Of a stretch of 64,000 nt of DNA, positions 18,006 through 26,772 are shown one piece after another (the stretch's first letter is position 1; the number at the start of each line of letters is the position of its first letter). The notes beneath the pieces were generated by a model. The model searched no databases. It saw only the letters and a list, made by a program, of their open reading frames with translations, and was not told the DNA's origin. The DNA is from Methylobacterium sp. 17Sr1-1 (GTDB lineage Bacteria > Pseudomonadota > Alphaproteobacteria > Rhizobiales > Beijerinckiaceae): positions 947,001-1,011,000 of the forward strand of contig NZ_CP029552.1 of the NCBI RefSeq assembly GCF_003173775.1, given 5' to 3'. The position numbers and the translations under genes were made by a program.

Positions 18006-19061
18006 TCAGATCAGGCGACGCAGCGCGAGTTCGTTCTTCAGGTAGGCGTAGAAGATCGGCGCCGCGACCAGGCCGGGGATGCCGAACACGGCTTCCATCA
18101 CCACCATGGCAATTAGCAGCTCCCAAGCCCGCGCATGGATCTGACTACCCATCACACGCGCGTTCACGAAGTACTCGAGCTTGTGGATCGCCACCAGGAA
18201 GGCCAGCGAGCCCACCGCCAGCGCGGGCGACACGCTCAGGCTGACCAGCACGATCACGGTGTTGGAGATCAGGTTGCCGATCACCGGCAGCAGGCCCGCG
18301 AGGAAGGTGATCACCACCATCGTTTTCGTGAGTGGCAGCGAGATGCCCAACCAGGGCACGACAACGAAGAGGTAGAGAGCGGTGAGCGCGGTGTTCAGGG
18401 CGGAGATCCGCACTTGGGCAAACACCACGCTGCGAAAGGCCGCCGCGAACAACCGAATCCGGTCAGTCAGCGCGTGCACGAGGGGAGGGCGCTCATCCAT
18501 GCCGGTCTCTCGGCTAACCGCGACCATGGCGCCAATCACGAGGCCGAGCACGATGTGGAACAGCGCGTGCCAGACCTCCTGGCCGATGGAACGGAGTTGC
18601 CCGGCATGCTCGCGCAGCCAAGCAACGGCTGCGGCCTTGAGCTCGGTCGATTCCTCGGGAATGTACCCGACCAGCCAATCGGGGAGGCGGGAGCGCGCAG
18701 TCTCGATCACCTCGGCCATTTTGCGCAGGAGAACGGCCAGGTTCTCCGATCCGCCTGACAGAAGGCCGACGAGGCCCAGGATCGCGGCCGCTACAATCGC
18801 GACGATCAGAACGGCGAGAACAGCGACGACGATGATCTTGGCGGTGTGATGGTGCACGAAGGCAGCTGCACTTCGGGGCGCCAGCAGGTGGACGAGTTCG
18901 TAGACCAGCAATCCGGCCAAGAGGGCCCCGAGCAGGTGAAAGTGCAGCGTGCCCAGGAGGGCGAGAGCTGCCAGGATCTGGGTGGCTGTTTCCAAGCGAC
19001 CCGAGTTGCCCCTGGGCGTAGTGGCAGGAGCGGTGTGCTGGGGCGGAAGGGGATCGAGCAT
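18006..19061 (-). CDS. AI-2E family transporter
   Basis: A 351-aa multi-spanning membrane protein of the AI-2E (PerM/TqsA) family. Two N-terminal hydrophobic segments (LAALALLGTLHFHLLGALLAG and the AKIIVVAVLAVLIVAIVAAA region) are followed by a charged loop containing the SRLPDWLVGYIPEES segment. Helices with family-like LNTALTALYLFVVVPWLGI, LLPVIGNLISNTVIVL and GSQIHARAWELLIAMV come next. Members export or flux small molecules, but the substrate cannot be told. ATG 19061 is chosen over a TTG at 19082; neither has a strong ribosome site. Confidence 0.85.
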   Translation of the reverse strand: MLDPLPPQHTAPATTPRGNSGRLETATQILAALALLGTLHFHLLGALLAGLLVYELVHLLAPRSAAAFVHHHTAKIIVVAVLAVLIVAIVAAAILGLVGLLSGGSENLAVLLRKMAEVIETARSRLPDWLVGYIPEESTELKAAAVAWLREHAGQLRSIGQEVWHALFHIVLGLVIGAMVAVSRETGMDERPPLVHALTDRIRLFAAAFRSVVFAQVRISALNTALTALYLFVVVPWLGISLPLTKTMVVITFLAGLLPVIGNLISNTVIVLVSLSVSPALAVGSLAFLVAIHKLEYFVNARVMGSQIHARAWELLIAMVVMEAVFGIPGLVAAPIFYAYLKNELALRRLI

Positions 19062-19517
19062 GAGCGGGGCTCTGCCTTGCAATTTTCACGGTGGCCCAGA
19101 GTACCGTCCTTGTAGCCGTTCCTGACAGCACTCAACCAGACTGCTGAGCGGCTGGGCTCCTCATTCGGCATCCAAACCGGGCACGGGTTTGGATCCCCCC
19201 GTCCGGCTGGAGGTCAGTCGTGTGCTGACGCTTGGATTGCGACGTGTGACGCGCCGCCATATCGATGCTGCGGTTGGCAGGCCCCGGCGTGCCATCTCCG
19301 CCGGGCTTCGGGCTTCCATGTTCGCGGCATCGCCTCGGAGACACCCGTGACCGGAGGTGAGCGACGTCGAAGTCTCTGCTCAGGCCCGTTCGTCATACAA
19401 TCCCTGTCGCGACGACCTCCTGGGTCCGGCACCGGTTGACTGCCGGCGAGCTTGAGCGCCTGCTACCGCCACGAGGCGGCGACACTTCGCAGGGCATTCC
19501 ACCCACGGAGGCTCCCC
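19062..19517. other. divergent intergenic region
   Basis: About 450 bases between the divergent AI-2E transporter and YihY/BrkB genes. It should hold both promoters. No supported gene or clear operator was found. Short open frames here are Arg-rich shadows. Confidence 0.4.
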
Positions 19518-20567
19518 ATGAGCCAGGACGACGACGGCGAGGACTGGCGCTCCCTCAGCACGCGCTCCCACGACCGCATCTCCCTCGCCCGCGCCCTCCG
19601 CCGTGCCCGCGAACCCGACCGGGGCCGCACCGCGTCGCGACCCGAGCAGATCCCGGCGCGCGGCTGGGTCGACATCCTGGTGCGGGTGTTCTGGTCGATG
19701 CCGCAGGATCGCGTGCTGGCGACCGCGGGTGGCGTCTCCTTCTTTACCCTGTTAGCGGCCTTTCCCGGGATCGCGACCGTCGTTTCGCTCTACGGCCTGC
19801 TCTCGGATCCCCGGGCGATCAGCCAGCATCTCACGCTGCTAGCCGGGATCCTGCCTGCGGGCGTATTAGCGTTGCTCACCGACGAGATGACTCGTATCGC
19901 CCAGAAGAGCACGAGCGCCCTCAGCTCGGCGTCGGTCGTCAGCTTCCTGATCGCATTCTGGAGCGCAAACTCTGGAGTGCTGTACCTCTTCGACGCACTG
20001 AATGTCATCTATAAGGAGCGGGAGAAGCGCACGCTGCTGCAGCTCTACTGCATCTCCCTTCTGTTCACACTCAGCGGTGTGGTTTTCGTGGTAGCTGCCA
20101 TCGGTATGGTGGTGGTCCTGCCGGTGGTGCTCGGTGACGTCGGGCTCGGTCTGCTCGCCGACACGCTCCTACGAACGGCGCGCTGGCCGCTGCTGCTGAT
20201 CGTGGTCGGCGCTGGGCTTTCCCTGGTTTACCGCTACGGCCCCAGCCGACGGGAGGCGAAGTGGCGCTGGGTGACCTGGGGCGCCGTCCTGGCGGCGCTG
20301 CTGTGGGTCTGCGCCTCCGCGCTGTTCTCCTGGTACGTGTCGAGTTTCGACAGCTACAACCGAACCTACGGGTCACTCGGAGCGGGGGTGGGCTTCATGA
20401 CCTGGATGTGGCTGTCGGTGGTCATCGTGCTGATCGGCGCGGAGCTGAACTCGGAGCTGAAGCGGCAGACTGCCCGCGACAGCACGGCCGGGCGGGCACG
20501 GCCGCTCGGGGCGAGGGACGCTTACGCCGCGGACACCGTTGGCCCCGCTCAGCCCGGGCAGCGCTGA
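19518..20567 (+). CDS. YihY/virulence factor BrkB family membrane protein
   Basis: A 349-aa protein with about six membrane segments. A charged N-terminus is followed by TAGGVSFFTLLAAFPGIATVVS, which carries the family's Ala-Phe-rich first helix. LYCISLLFTLSGVVFVVAAI, RWPLLLIVVGAGLSLVYRYGP, VLAALLWVCASALFSWY and the typical FMTWMWLSVVIVLIGAELNSEL ending are also present. The start is ATG 19518 with GGAGG 6 bases upstream. The family's function is uncertain (formerly called RNase BN, now considered an inner-membrane protein). Confidence 0.9.
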   Translation: MSQDDDGEDWRSLSTRSHDRISLARALRRAREPDRGRTASRPEQIPARGWVDILVRVFWSMPQDRVLATAGGVSFFTLLAAFPGIATVVSLYGLLSDPRAISQHLTLLAGILPAGVLALLTDEMTRIAQKSTSALSSASVVSFLIAFWSANSGVLYLFDALNVIYKEREKRTLLQLYCISLLFTLSGVVFVVAAIGMVVVLPVVLGDVGLGLLADTLLRTARWPLLLIVVGAGLSLVYRYGPSRREAKWRWVTWGAVLAALLWVCASALFSWYVSSFDSYNRTYGSLGAGVGFMTWMWLSVVIVLIGAELNSELKRQTARDSTAGRARPLGARDAYAADTVGPAQPGQR

Positions 20568-20572
20568 CGGCG

Positions 20573-20692
20573 TTGGTCGAGTGGCGAACGTGGCTCGAAG
20601 CGCCAGCCGAGGAGGCGCTTCAGCTGCAGCGCCCCCTGCCGGATGAGATGATGGCCGAGGTCGCTCGGGTCGAGCGGAAGGATGGAGGGTAA
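20573..20692 (+). pseudogene. C-terminal remnant of an SRAP/YedK-like protein
   Basis: About 40 codons reading VEWRTWLEAPAEEALQLQRP then LPDEMMAEVARVERKDGG and a TAA stop. This resembles the C-terminus of SOS response-associated peptidases (YedK/HMCES), which protect abasic sites. There is no start codon or N-terminal catalytic Cys, and the reading begins directly after the upstream YihY/BrkB stop. It looks like a residue of a deletion. Identification is from memory of the family ending. Confidence 0.45.
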
Positions 20693-20798
20693 GGCGCGGC
20701 CCGGGGGTGGCTGGCTGAAACGGGCCTACCCTCAATTCCTGGCTATATCCGCGACCGCCTGGGCGTGACGACCGTCCGGGGGCCGGTGCTGTCGATGC

Positions 20799-21746
20799 TC
20801 AGTCGAGGTCGTGCAGCTTCGCGATCGCTGGCTCAGTTGGTACATCACGGGCCGTCGATCTCCGCCCCAACTGCTGCTCCCGCAGGAAAATGAAGAGGCC
20901 GCTGGCAACGATGATGCCGGCACCGGCTATTGTGAGCGGGCCGATCATCTCACCGAAGAAAATGTAGCCGAAGAGCATTCCCCACAGGATCAACGTGTAC
21001 TGGTACGGCACAACCGTTGTTGCAGGAGCCAACCGAAGGGACTGGTTCACACATAGATTGCCCAGCAGCGATCCGATGCCCAGCAGTAGCATCAGCGCGA
21101 AGTCCGTGGGTCCGGTGGAGGTCCACCCATAGGCCAGAACCAGAGCTGCCCCGAAGATCAGGGATGACACGAGTTGGCTCGTCATCAGAACGGTGCCGGG
21201 AACTGCCGCCAGCTTGCGCGTGGTGATGAGGAACAGTGCGTAGAAGAAGCTGCCGGCGAGGGCGCAAACTGCCCCCACGGACAACGATCCCGGTGAAGGG
21301 TGGAGAGCAAGGGCGACCCCGCAGAAGCCCACCCCAATGGCGGCCCAGCGACGCCAGCCCACATGTTCGCCGAGCAGTAGGGGTGAGAGGGCGGTCACAT
21401 AGATCGGACCAGCCATGTAGTAGGTCATGACCTCGGCCAGCGGCAGCGTGCTGACGCCCCAGAAAAAGAGCGATGCTTCGAGCGTCGAGAAGCCCGCTCG
21501 CTCCAGCTGCAATCCCGGGTGCGGTGCATCACGGAAGCCGCTGAGCCCGACCCGGTGGATGGCTGGCGCCATCACGCACAGGCCGGAGATGCTACGTACG
21601 AGCATGAGCTGACCGACCGCGTAGGTGCCGAGCAGCCATTTGCCCATGGTGTCGTTCAAGGCGAAAAACAGCACGCCGAGCAGCATCATCACGATGCCGC
21701 CGATGGCGCCCACGGGCACGGCGGCACGCCCCACACTCACAGCCAC
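20799..21746 (-). CDS. DMT superfamily (EamA) transporter
   Basis: A 315-aa protein with about ten hydrophobic segments in two EamA repeats. The first opens with IGGIVMMLLGVLFFALNDTMGKW. It includes YYMAGPIYVTALSPLLLGEHVGWRRWAAIGVGF near the end of repeat one and YQYTLILWGMLFGYIFFGE in repeat two. It is probably an exporter of small metabolites. A GTG start at 21746 with AGGAAA upstream is used. It is divergent from the MFS gene across about 300 bases, which contain no other gene. Confidence 0.88.
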   Translation of the reverse strand: MAVSVGRAAVPVGAIGGIVMMLLGVLFFALNDTMGKWLLGTYAVGQLMLVRSISGLCVMAPAIHRVGLSGFRDAPHPGLQLERAGFSTLEASLFFWGVSTLPLAEVMTYYMAGPIYVTALSPLLLGEHVGWRRWAAIGVGFCGVALALHPSPGSLSVGAVCALAGSFFYALFLITTRKLAAVPGTVLMTSQLVSSLIFGAALVLAYGWTSTGPTDFALMLLLGIGSLLGNLCVNQSLRLAPATTVVPYQYTLILWGMLFGYIFFGEMIGPLTIAGAGIIVASGLFIFLREQQLGRRSTARDVPTEPAIAKLHDLD

Positions 21747-22045
21747 GGTTTCCTACCCTTCATCATTTTGAAGCAGCGCGGTGCGGTCAGAGTTCGACTA
21801 CCGATCGCGCCGCATCACGCCGACCCGGTCACCCCCGGGATGCATCCTGGCAGTCGGCTCGTTGCCATACCCGACCGAAGCCACCCACTCCATCGCGATG
21901 ATCGGGGACGGCATCGGCGGACGATCTGGCCTTGATGTGCGTGCAACCGCGGCGAGCAGCGGGGCCATATCTCCGACTGCAGCATCCGTGTACCGCTCTC
22001 CTCAACCGCCACCGCCAGCCCCATCGCAGCTGGTCAGTTGAGAGA

Positions 22046-23503
22046 ATGGCACCGATGAATTTGCCGCTCCGGCGGGTGTTTCCGCCCATCCTGCTCCCGA
22101 CATTCGTAGCCGTGGTGGACGGCACCATCATCACGGCGGCGCTGCCTGCGATGGCGAGCGAGTTCGGCGATGTGGAGCGGGTCTCCTGGGTGGTCGCATC
22201 CTACTTGGTGGCCAGTACCGTGGCGGCGCCCGTCTACGGCCGGCTGGGTGATGCTCTCGGGCGGCGACGCATGCTGCTGCTGGCCCTGGCGCTGTTCGTC
22301 ACGGCGTCCGTGCTGTGCGCCTTGGCTCATAGTCTTCTGACGCTGGTTGGCGCCCGCATTATACAGGGCTTCGGTGGCGGCGGCCTGATGGTGCTGAGCC
22401 AAGCGGTGCTCGCCGAGAACGTCGCGCGCCATCAGCTCGGTCGAGCCCAAGGGTTCATGGCCGCGGTGATCGTGGCCTCATCGACCTTCGGGCCGGTGGC
22501 AGGCGGGGCGCTGACACAGGCGTTTGGATGGCCTTCGGTCTTCCTCGTGAACCTGCCGCTCGGCCTGCTGGCGATGGTGCTGTTGGTGCGGCTACCCGGC
22601 CGCGAGGGGAGCGGCGAGCGCGGGAAATTCGACTGGCCGGGTCTGTTCCTGTTTGCCGGATCGGTGGTGCCGCTCCTGTTGGCGCTAGAGCAACTGCAGC
22701 GTGTCGAACCTGCGACGCTGCTCGGGATCGGGATGTCCCTGGTCTGCCTCGTGCTGCTGGGGCGGCAGGAGCGGCGAGCGGCACAGCCGCTGTTCCCGCT
22801 GGATTTGCTGCGTCGCCCGGCCATGTGGCGAGCGAACGCCATGGCCGCCTGCTCCGGTGCGTTGCTGGTGAGCGAAGCGACCATCTTGCCGATCCACCTG
22901 CGAGCGGTGGACGGGGCCTCGGCCGGAGAGATCGGGCTGATGATGCTGCCTCTGACTGCGACGGTTGGGGTGGGGTCGCTCATCACGGGGCGACTGGTCT
23001 CACGCACTGGGCGTGTCGCCATCTTCCCGGCAATGGGTCAGACCGCAGCGGCGTTGGGCTTGCTGCTCGTGGCGTTCGGGATGGGTCCAGTCGGGGCGGT
23101 GCTCGGCCCCTGGGGTCTGCCGGCGATGCTAGCGGTCGTGGCGGTGTTCCAGGGCTCGGCCATGCCGGTGGCTCAGATCACGATGCAGTCCCAGGCTCCG
23201 CCCGCTATGCTGGGGGCTGCGTCTGCGTCCGTGCAACTGTCGCGGTCGGTCGGCTCGGCCATCGGCGTGACCGTCGCGATGGGGGTGCTGTTTGTGATCC
23301 TGGGCCGGAACGCTGCGATTGCTGATGTCTTCGCCGACGCCGTTCGACACGGTCCTGCCGCACTGGCGAGCTTGCCAGAAGCGTCGCGCGCTTCGGCGGT
23401 GACACACATTCAAGGCAGCTTCTCAGCCGCCTTCTCGACTATCGCGCTCTTCGCCATGGTAAACGCCGTGCTGGCGTGGACCCTGCCGGTGCGGCGGCTA
23501 TAG
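22046..23503 (+). CDS. MFS transporter, DHA2-type drug exporter
   Basis: A 485-aa protein with about 14 membrane segments. The first-helix motif ends FVAVVDGTIITAALPAMA, motif A is GRLGDALGRRRML, and GGGGLMVLSQAVLAE and the motif C-like GPVAGGALTQAFGWPSVFLVNLP are present. These fit the drug:proton antiporter-2 family. The start may be ATG 22046 or 22055; upstream ribosome sites are weak. The substrate is unknown. Confidence 0.9.
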   Translation: MAPMNLPLRRVFPPILLPTFVAVVDGTIITAALPAMASEFGDVERVSWVVASYLVASTVAAPVYGRLGDALGRRRMLLLALALFVTASVLCALAHSLLTLVGARIIQGFGGGGLMVLSQAVLAENVARHQLGRAQGFMAAVIVASSTFGPVAGGALTQAFGWPSVFLVNLPLGLLAMVLLVRLPGREGSGERGKFDWPGLFLFAGSVVPLLLALEQLQRVEPATLLGIGMSLVCLVLLGRQERRAAQPLFPLDLLRRPAMWRANAMAACSGALLVSEATILPIHLRAVDGASAGEIGLMMLPLTATVGVGSLITGRLVSRTGRVAIFPAMGQTAAALGLLLVAFGMGPVGAVLGPWGLPAMLAVVAVFQGSAMPVAQITMQSQAPPAMLGAASASVQLSRSVGSAIGVTVAMGVLFVILGRNAAIADVFADAVRHGPAALASLPEASRASAVTHIQGSFSAAFSTIALFAMVNAVLAWTLPVRRL

Positions 23504-23894
23504 GCCTAGGAGGAGCAAGAGCCGTCCTGGTGCTACAGCAAGGTCGAATGGACGACGCACCGCGCCCCTGTCCGTTGCGCACGACCCGGAGAAGTCCGGC
23601 ACACTGATTGTGGCGATGGACGCCTGCAATAGTCTGATCGGCCGCGGAGCTGTGGTGTGAGCGTGGGCTGGCTTGGTAGACAAGCGTAGCTGGTCCACCA
23701 AGTTTGAGATGCGCTCGCAGCGGTTCACTACCCGGTCGAATGAGGTGCCGAAGGCCAATGCCACGGTACAGTAAGATCGCCCGCGCACCGGCCAGAGGTG
23801 GATAGCAGCGCGGGCAATCGCAGTCATACTCCCGGTATGTATTTAGGCCCGTATTCAACGAGTGCGACTAGCTGGCCGCTACCCTAAGTTTCAT
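23504..23894. other. intergenic boundary before the low-GC mosaic
   Basis: A minus-strand frame of 109 codons exists here (MTAIARAAIHLWPVRGRSYC...), but it has no recognisable family and no strong ribosome site, so I do not call it. GC drops to the right of about 23830, marking the left edge of the lower-GC island. Confidence 0.35.
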
Positions 23895-25115
23895 TTAGTC
23901 CGAGCTGCCGTTAGTCTCCTTGAATGTTGTGTAGGTCGGCCCGCCCGACTGAAGAGTCGGGTCTCCGTTTAACGGAACGATGCCATACAGTTCCTCGGCA
24001 TCCACAACGCCGTTCGCATCACAAGTCACAGCGCTGGCAGCTTGGGCCAGAACCGATCTTTCAAGCTCCGCAAGGTGCTCCTCGAACCTATTCGTAGGGC
24101 GTCGATCGATCCGAGAGCTGAGCGCTGCCGGATCGCACGGCAAGGACCGTGAAAACCCATGCGACGTGTTGCGGCTTGAGCCAGGACCACCAACTCTCTG
24201 AGCGGTGGCAGCTGTCGTCTGGGTACTATCGTCATCCGTAAGGGTGCAGGATTTTGCACCCTTAAAAGAAACACCATAACTATCTTCTTGTGCTGCTCTC
24301 CGAGCTATCCATGTGTTGATCCACTTGAGCCATTTCCTGTCGATGATCGTGATCCGATTAGGTTGCCGAAGACGGACCTGGACGTCGATCAGGCCATCTG
24401 CCTGAGCGCGCCTGACCGCCATCTGCACGGTACGCTCGCTTGTCCCGCTCTCCTTGGCAAGCAACGCTACCGTCTTCTCACACTTCCCGGTGTTAATAAA
24501 CTCCCACACAATTCGAGCTAGTACCGCTTGAATACCAATGGAGTACTGCCCTTCACGCATGATCTCGGCGGGTGAGACGCTTGATTTGGCGAGATAGTGT
24601 CTCGTGCCTCTCTTCTCAGCTCGTTCGGCAAGCTGCTCCTCGCTCAGGATCATGCGCGCAGAAGTGCCGTTCGACTGTTTGAGGGCCAGTCGCATTTGAG
24701 CGCGGGAAATACGGTCGGGCACGGTCTCTAATTGCGCTTCCGTCCCTCTAACCGCGCCGCTCGACTGCCAGACCTTTCGGTCCTTGAACTTGATCAGCTC
24801 AGCGAGCAATTCATACGCGCCATCGTTAATCAAACCGTTGCCGTGCAGTTCGATAAGTTTTACTTGGACGTCGTGCCGCAAATGCTGCCAGTCGGCAGTA
24901 GCTGCTCGCTTGATCCGCTCCGCAAGCACCTTTGCAGCCGGAGAGAGCGGACCTGCATTGTCATTCGGGATAATAGAGGTGCCGGATATGGTATCGGCTG
25001 TGATGGCGTACCGCACTGCTCTGCTCCAGTCGCAATCAAGCACCGGCCCACCATCTGGTAGGTCGACAAAGCATCTGCGTCCCGACGGCACGCAGTATGG
25101 TTTGGTGATCGTCAT
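23895..25115 (-). CDS. winged helix-turn-helix protein, plasmid replication/partition-like
   Basis: About 406 aa from ATG 25115 (longer non-ATG starts are possible). Residues of about 213-260 form a helix-turn-helix: TVALLAKESGTSERTVQMAV then RRAQADGLIDVQVRLRQPNR, a wing-like ending seen in plasmid replication initiators and phage regulators. The middle is charged and helical. The tail is Ser/Thr-rich and less ordered. Codon use is less GC-biased than in flanking genes, indicating transfer. An inverted repeat (AAGGGTGCA-6-TGCACCCTT, 24240-24263) lies inside the gene, and a TCCGTTTAACGGAA palindrome lies near its 3' end. It could be a replication initiator or regulator of the neighbouring element. 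Confidence 0.6.
   Translation of the reverse strand: MTITKPYCVPSGRRCFVDLPDGGPVLDCDWSRAVRYAITADTISGTSIIPNDNAGPLSPAAKVLAERIKRAATADWQHLRHDVQVKLIELHGNGLINDGAYELLAELIKFKDRKVWQSSGAVRGTEAQLETVPDRISRAQMRLALKQSNGTSARMILSEEQLAERAEKRGTRHYLAKSSVSPAEIMREGQYSIGIQAVLARIVWEFINTGKCEKTVALLAKESGTSERTVQMAVRRAQADGLIDVQVRLRQPNRITIIDRKWLKWINTWIARRAAQEDSYGVSFKGAKSCTLTDDDSTQTTAATAQRVGGPGSSRNTSHGFSRSLPCDPAALSSRIDRRPTNRFEEHLAELERSVLAQAASAVTCDANGVVDAEELYGIVPLNGDPTLQSGGPTYTTFKETNGSSD
23964..23977. repeat. palindrome TCCGTTTAACGGAA, site 1
   Basis: First of four sites with the core CCGTTWAACGG. This one lies inside the 3' part of the winged-HTH gene and lacks the GGCG flank shared by the other three, so it may be a weaker or chance member. 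Confidence 0.5.
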
Positions 25116-25289
25116 GGACACTGAAGCCCTGGGAGCGACCGAGATGGCCCTTCCGACGACCGGTGCGATTACGCTAAGCAAAGGAACGGCTCTGCGCATT
25201 CGTATCTACGATTGGACCACAGGGCGCGCCGAACGGCAAGCGCCGATAGCTGTCATTAACTACTTAGAGACCGCAAGCTCTCGGTGATG

Positions 25290-26420
25290 GAGACACTGGT
25301 CAGGCAGCCTGCTGGCCCTTCTTGGTCGGCATCCATTTTCAGGACGGCAGATCGGCCAGGCGCTTGGCTGAGCGATCGGCGATGCGCGTGAGCACGTCGC
25401 GCAGGCAGCCGTCAGGATCGAGCCTGTTCATCTTCGCCGTCTAGACCAGCGTGTAGAACGCCGCTGCACGCTCGGCGCCCAAGCCGGATCCGGCAGACAG
25501 GTAGTTCTTGCGCCCGAACGCCACACTGGGAAGCGCCCGCTCGGCCGCGTTGTTGTCGAGCGCCAAGCGTCCGTCGTTGAAGGCCCGCATGTGCGCCGGC
25601 CAGCGCGCCAGCATGTAGCGCCACGCCTTAGGCAGGTCGGAGCGGCCCGGCACTTGGGCCACGCACGTCTTGGCAAACGTCTCCAGCGCCTCGGCCAGCG
25701 GCTTCGAGCGCACCGGTCGCTCGCGGGGGCGAGCATTGGACGGCTTGCCCTGCAGGTCGCGCTCGACCCCATAAAGCTCCCCAATCCGCTCCAGCGCCAC
25801 CGCTGCGAGGGTCGAACCCGTCGCGGCATGTACGTTGAAGATCTTGTAGCGCGGATGCGCTCATCACCCCGCCTCAGTCGGGCGCCGTATGCCCGCCTGG
25901 CCAGGTACGGCCCGTTAATGCCGGCGTAGCCGTCGGCCACCAAAACGCCGGAGAAGGCCACTAGGTGCGGGAGCGGGCGGCTCGTCCCAACGGTCGGGCG
26001 AGGCGAAGAGCATAGTTGCCAGCGGCCGGGCGCCGCCATGGGTACGTTCGCCGCGCACATAGGTCCACAGCCGTCCGATGCTCGTCTTGCCCGTGCCGGG
26101 CATCAGCACCGGGATCGGCGTGTCGTCACCGTGGAGGACGTCCGAACCGCCTATCACCTCCCGTCGCAGAAGCTCGGTCAGCCGCCTTGAGGTGGCCGCG
26201 GTGCCGACGAGCCAACCCGAGCGCGTCGAGGTGGCGAGAGCCACGCCGTCACCGGCGTATATCGCGGCCTGACAGTAGAGCGGCAGGTTCTCGTGGAACT
26301 TCGCCACCGCGATGTGGGCGAGCAGTCCGGATCCAGCTCGCCCGTGAGGAAAAGCGTGGTGGGACGCAGGCACCTGCACCACCTGTTCGCAGAAGCGGCA
26401 GGCCCTGACCCGCCGGGCCT
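25290..26420 (-). pseudogene. IS66-family transposase (TnpC), decayed
   Basis: Segments of an IS66 DDE transposase lie in order on the minus strand but in changing frames. AGSGLLAHIAVAKFHENLPL, LHGDDTPIPVLMPGTGKTSI and LWTYVRGERTHGG come first, then LVADGYAGINGPY. The C-terminal part follows: LEALETFAKTC-like helices, WRYMLARWPAHMRAFNDGRL and ALDNNAAERALPSVAFGRK. Several frameshifts and a TAG after AAAFYTLV (near 25441) break it, and translation would otherwise continue with TAKMNRLDPDG. It cannot make a working enzyme. No intact terminal inverted repeats were identified. Confidence 0.8.
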
Positions 26421-26670
26421 ACAGCCCGTTGCAATCAGTATCCCGTCGGCCAGCAGCACGGGGGAGAAGGATGCCAAGTAGGCGAGCGGACGATCACCCC
26501 GATGCACAGAAGAGGCGATGGTCATAGCTGTCAACGGCCAGGCGCCGCCGCGGGGGCGTTCGTCGCGAACAGTGGCTACGGCCTTCCATGGGTCGCCCGG
26601 CCCGGGCCAAGTGCCAGCATCGGTGCGTTATCGGTGTGCAGGACGCTGAAGTGGGCGATCATCACCCTGC
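26420..26670 (-). pseudogene. second IS66 transposase fragment
   Basis: Reading the minus strand from about 26660 gives VLHTDNAPMLALGPGRA-like sequence, then DRPLAYLASFSPVLLADG. These correspond to the middle of an IS66 transposase (LHADDTP...GRGKT and the SPDR/ADGYAG regions). At about 26420 it is joined directly to the N-terminal region of the first fragment. Two different IS66 copies therefore recombined or were nested, and both have decayed. Confidence 0.6.
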
Positions 26671-26772
26671 ACAGTATTTTAAACTGTGAGTACGAAAGGG
26701 CCGCGGACACGCCCATTAAGCAGCCCGCGGCCAAATTATCATTGCGATACTACGAATGATACAAATTTGATA

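Noticed and set aside
24240..24263. AAGGGTGCA...TGCACCCTT hairpin as a terminator
   Set aside because: It lies inside the winged-HTH coding frame and has no T-run on the coding strand, so a terminator role is unlikely.
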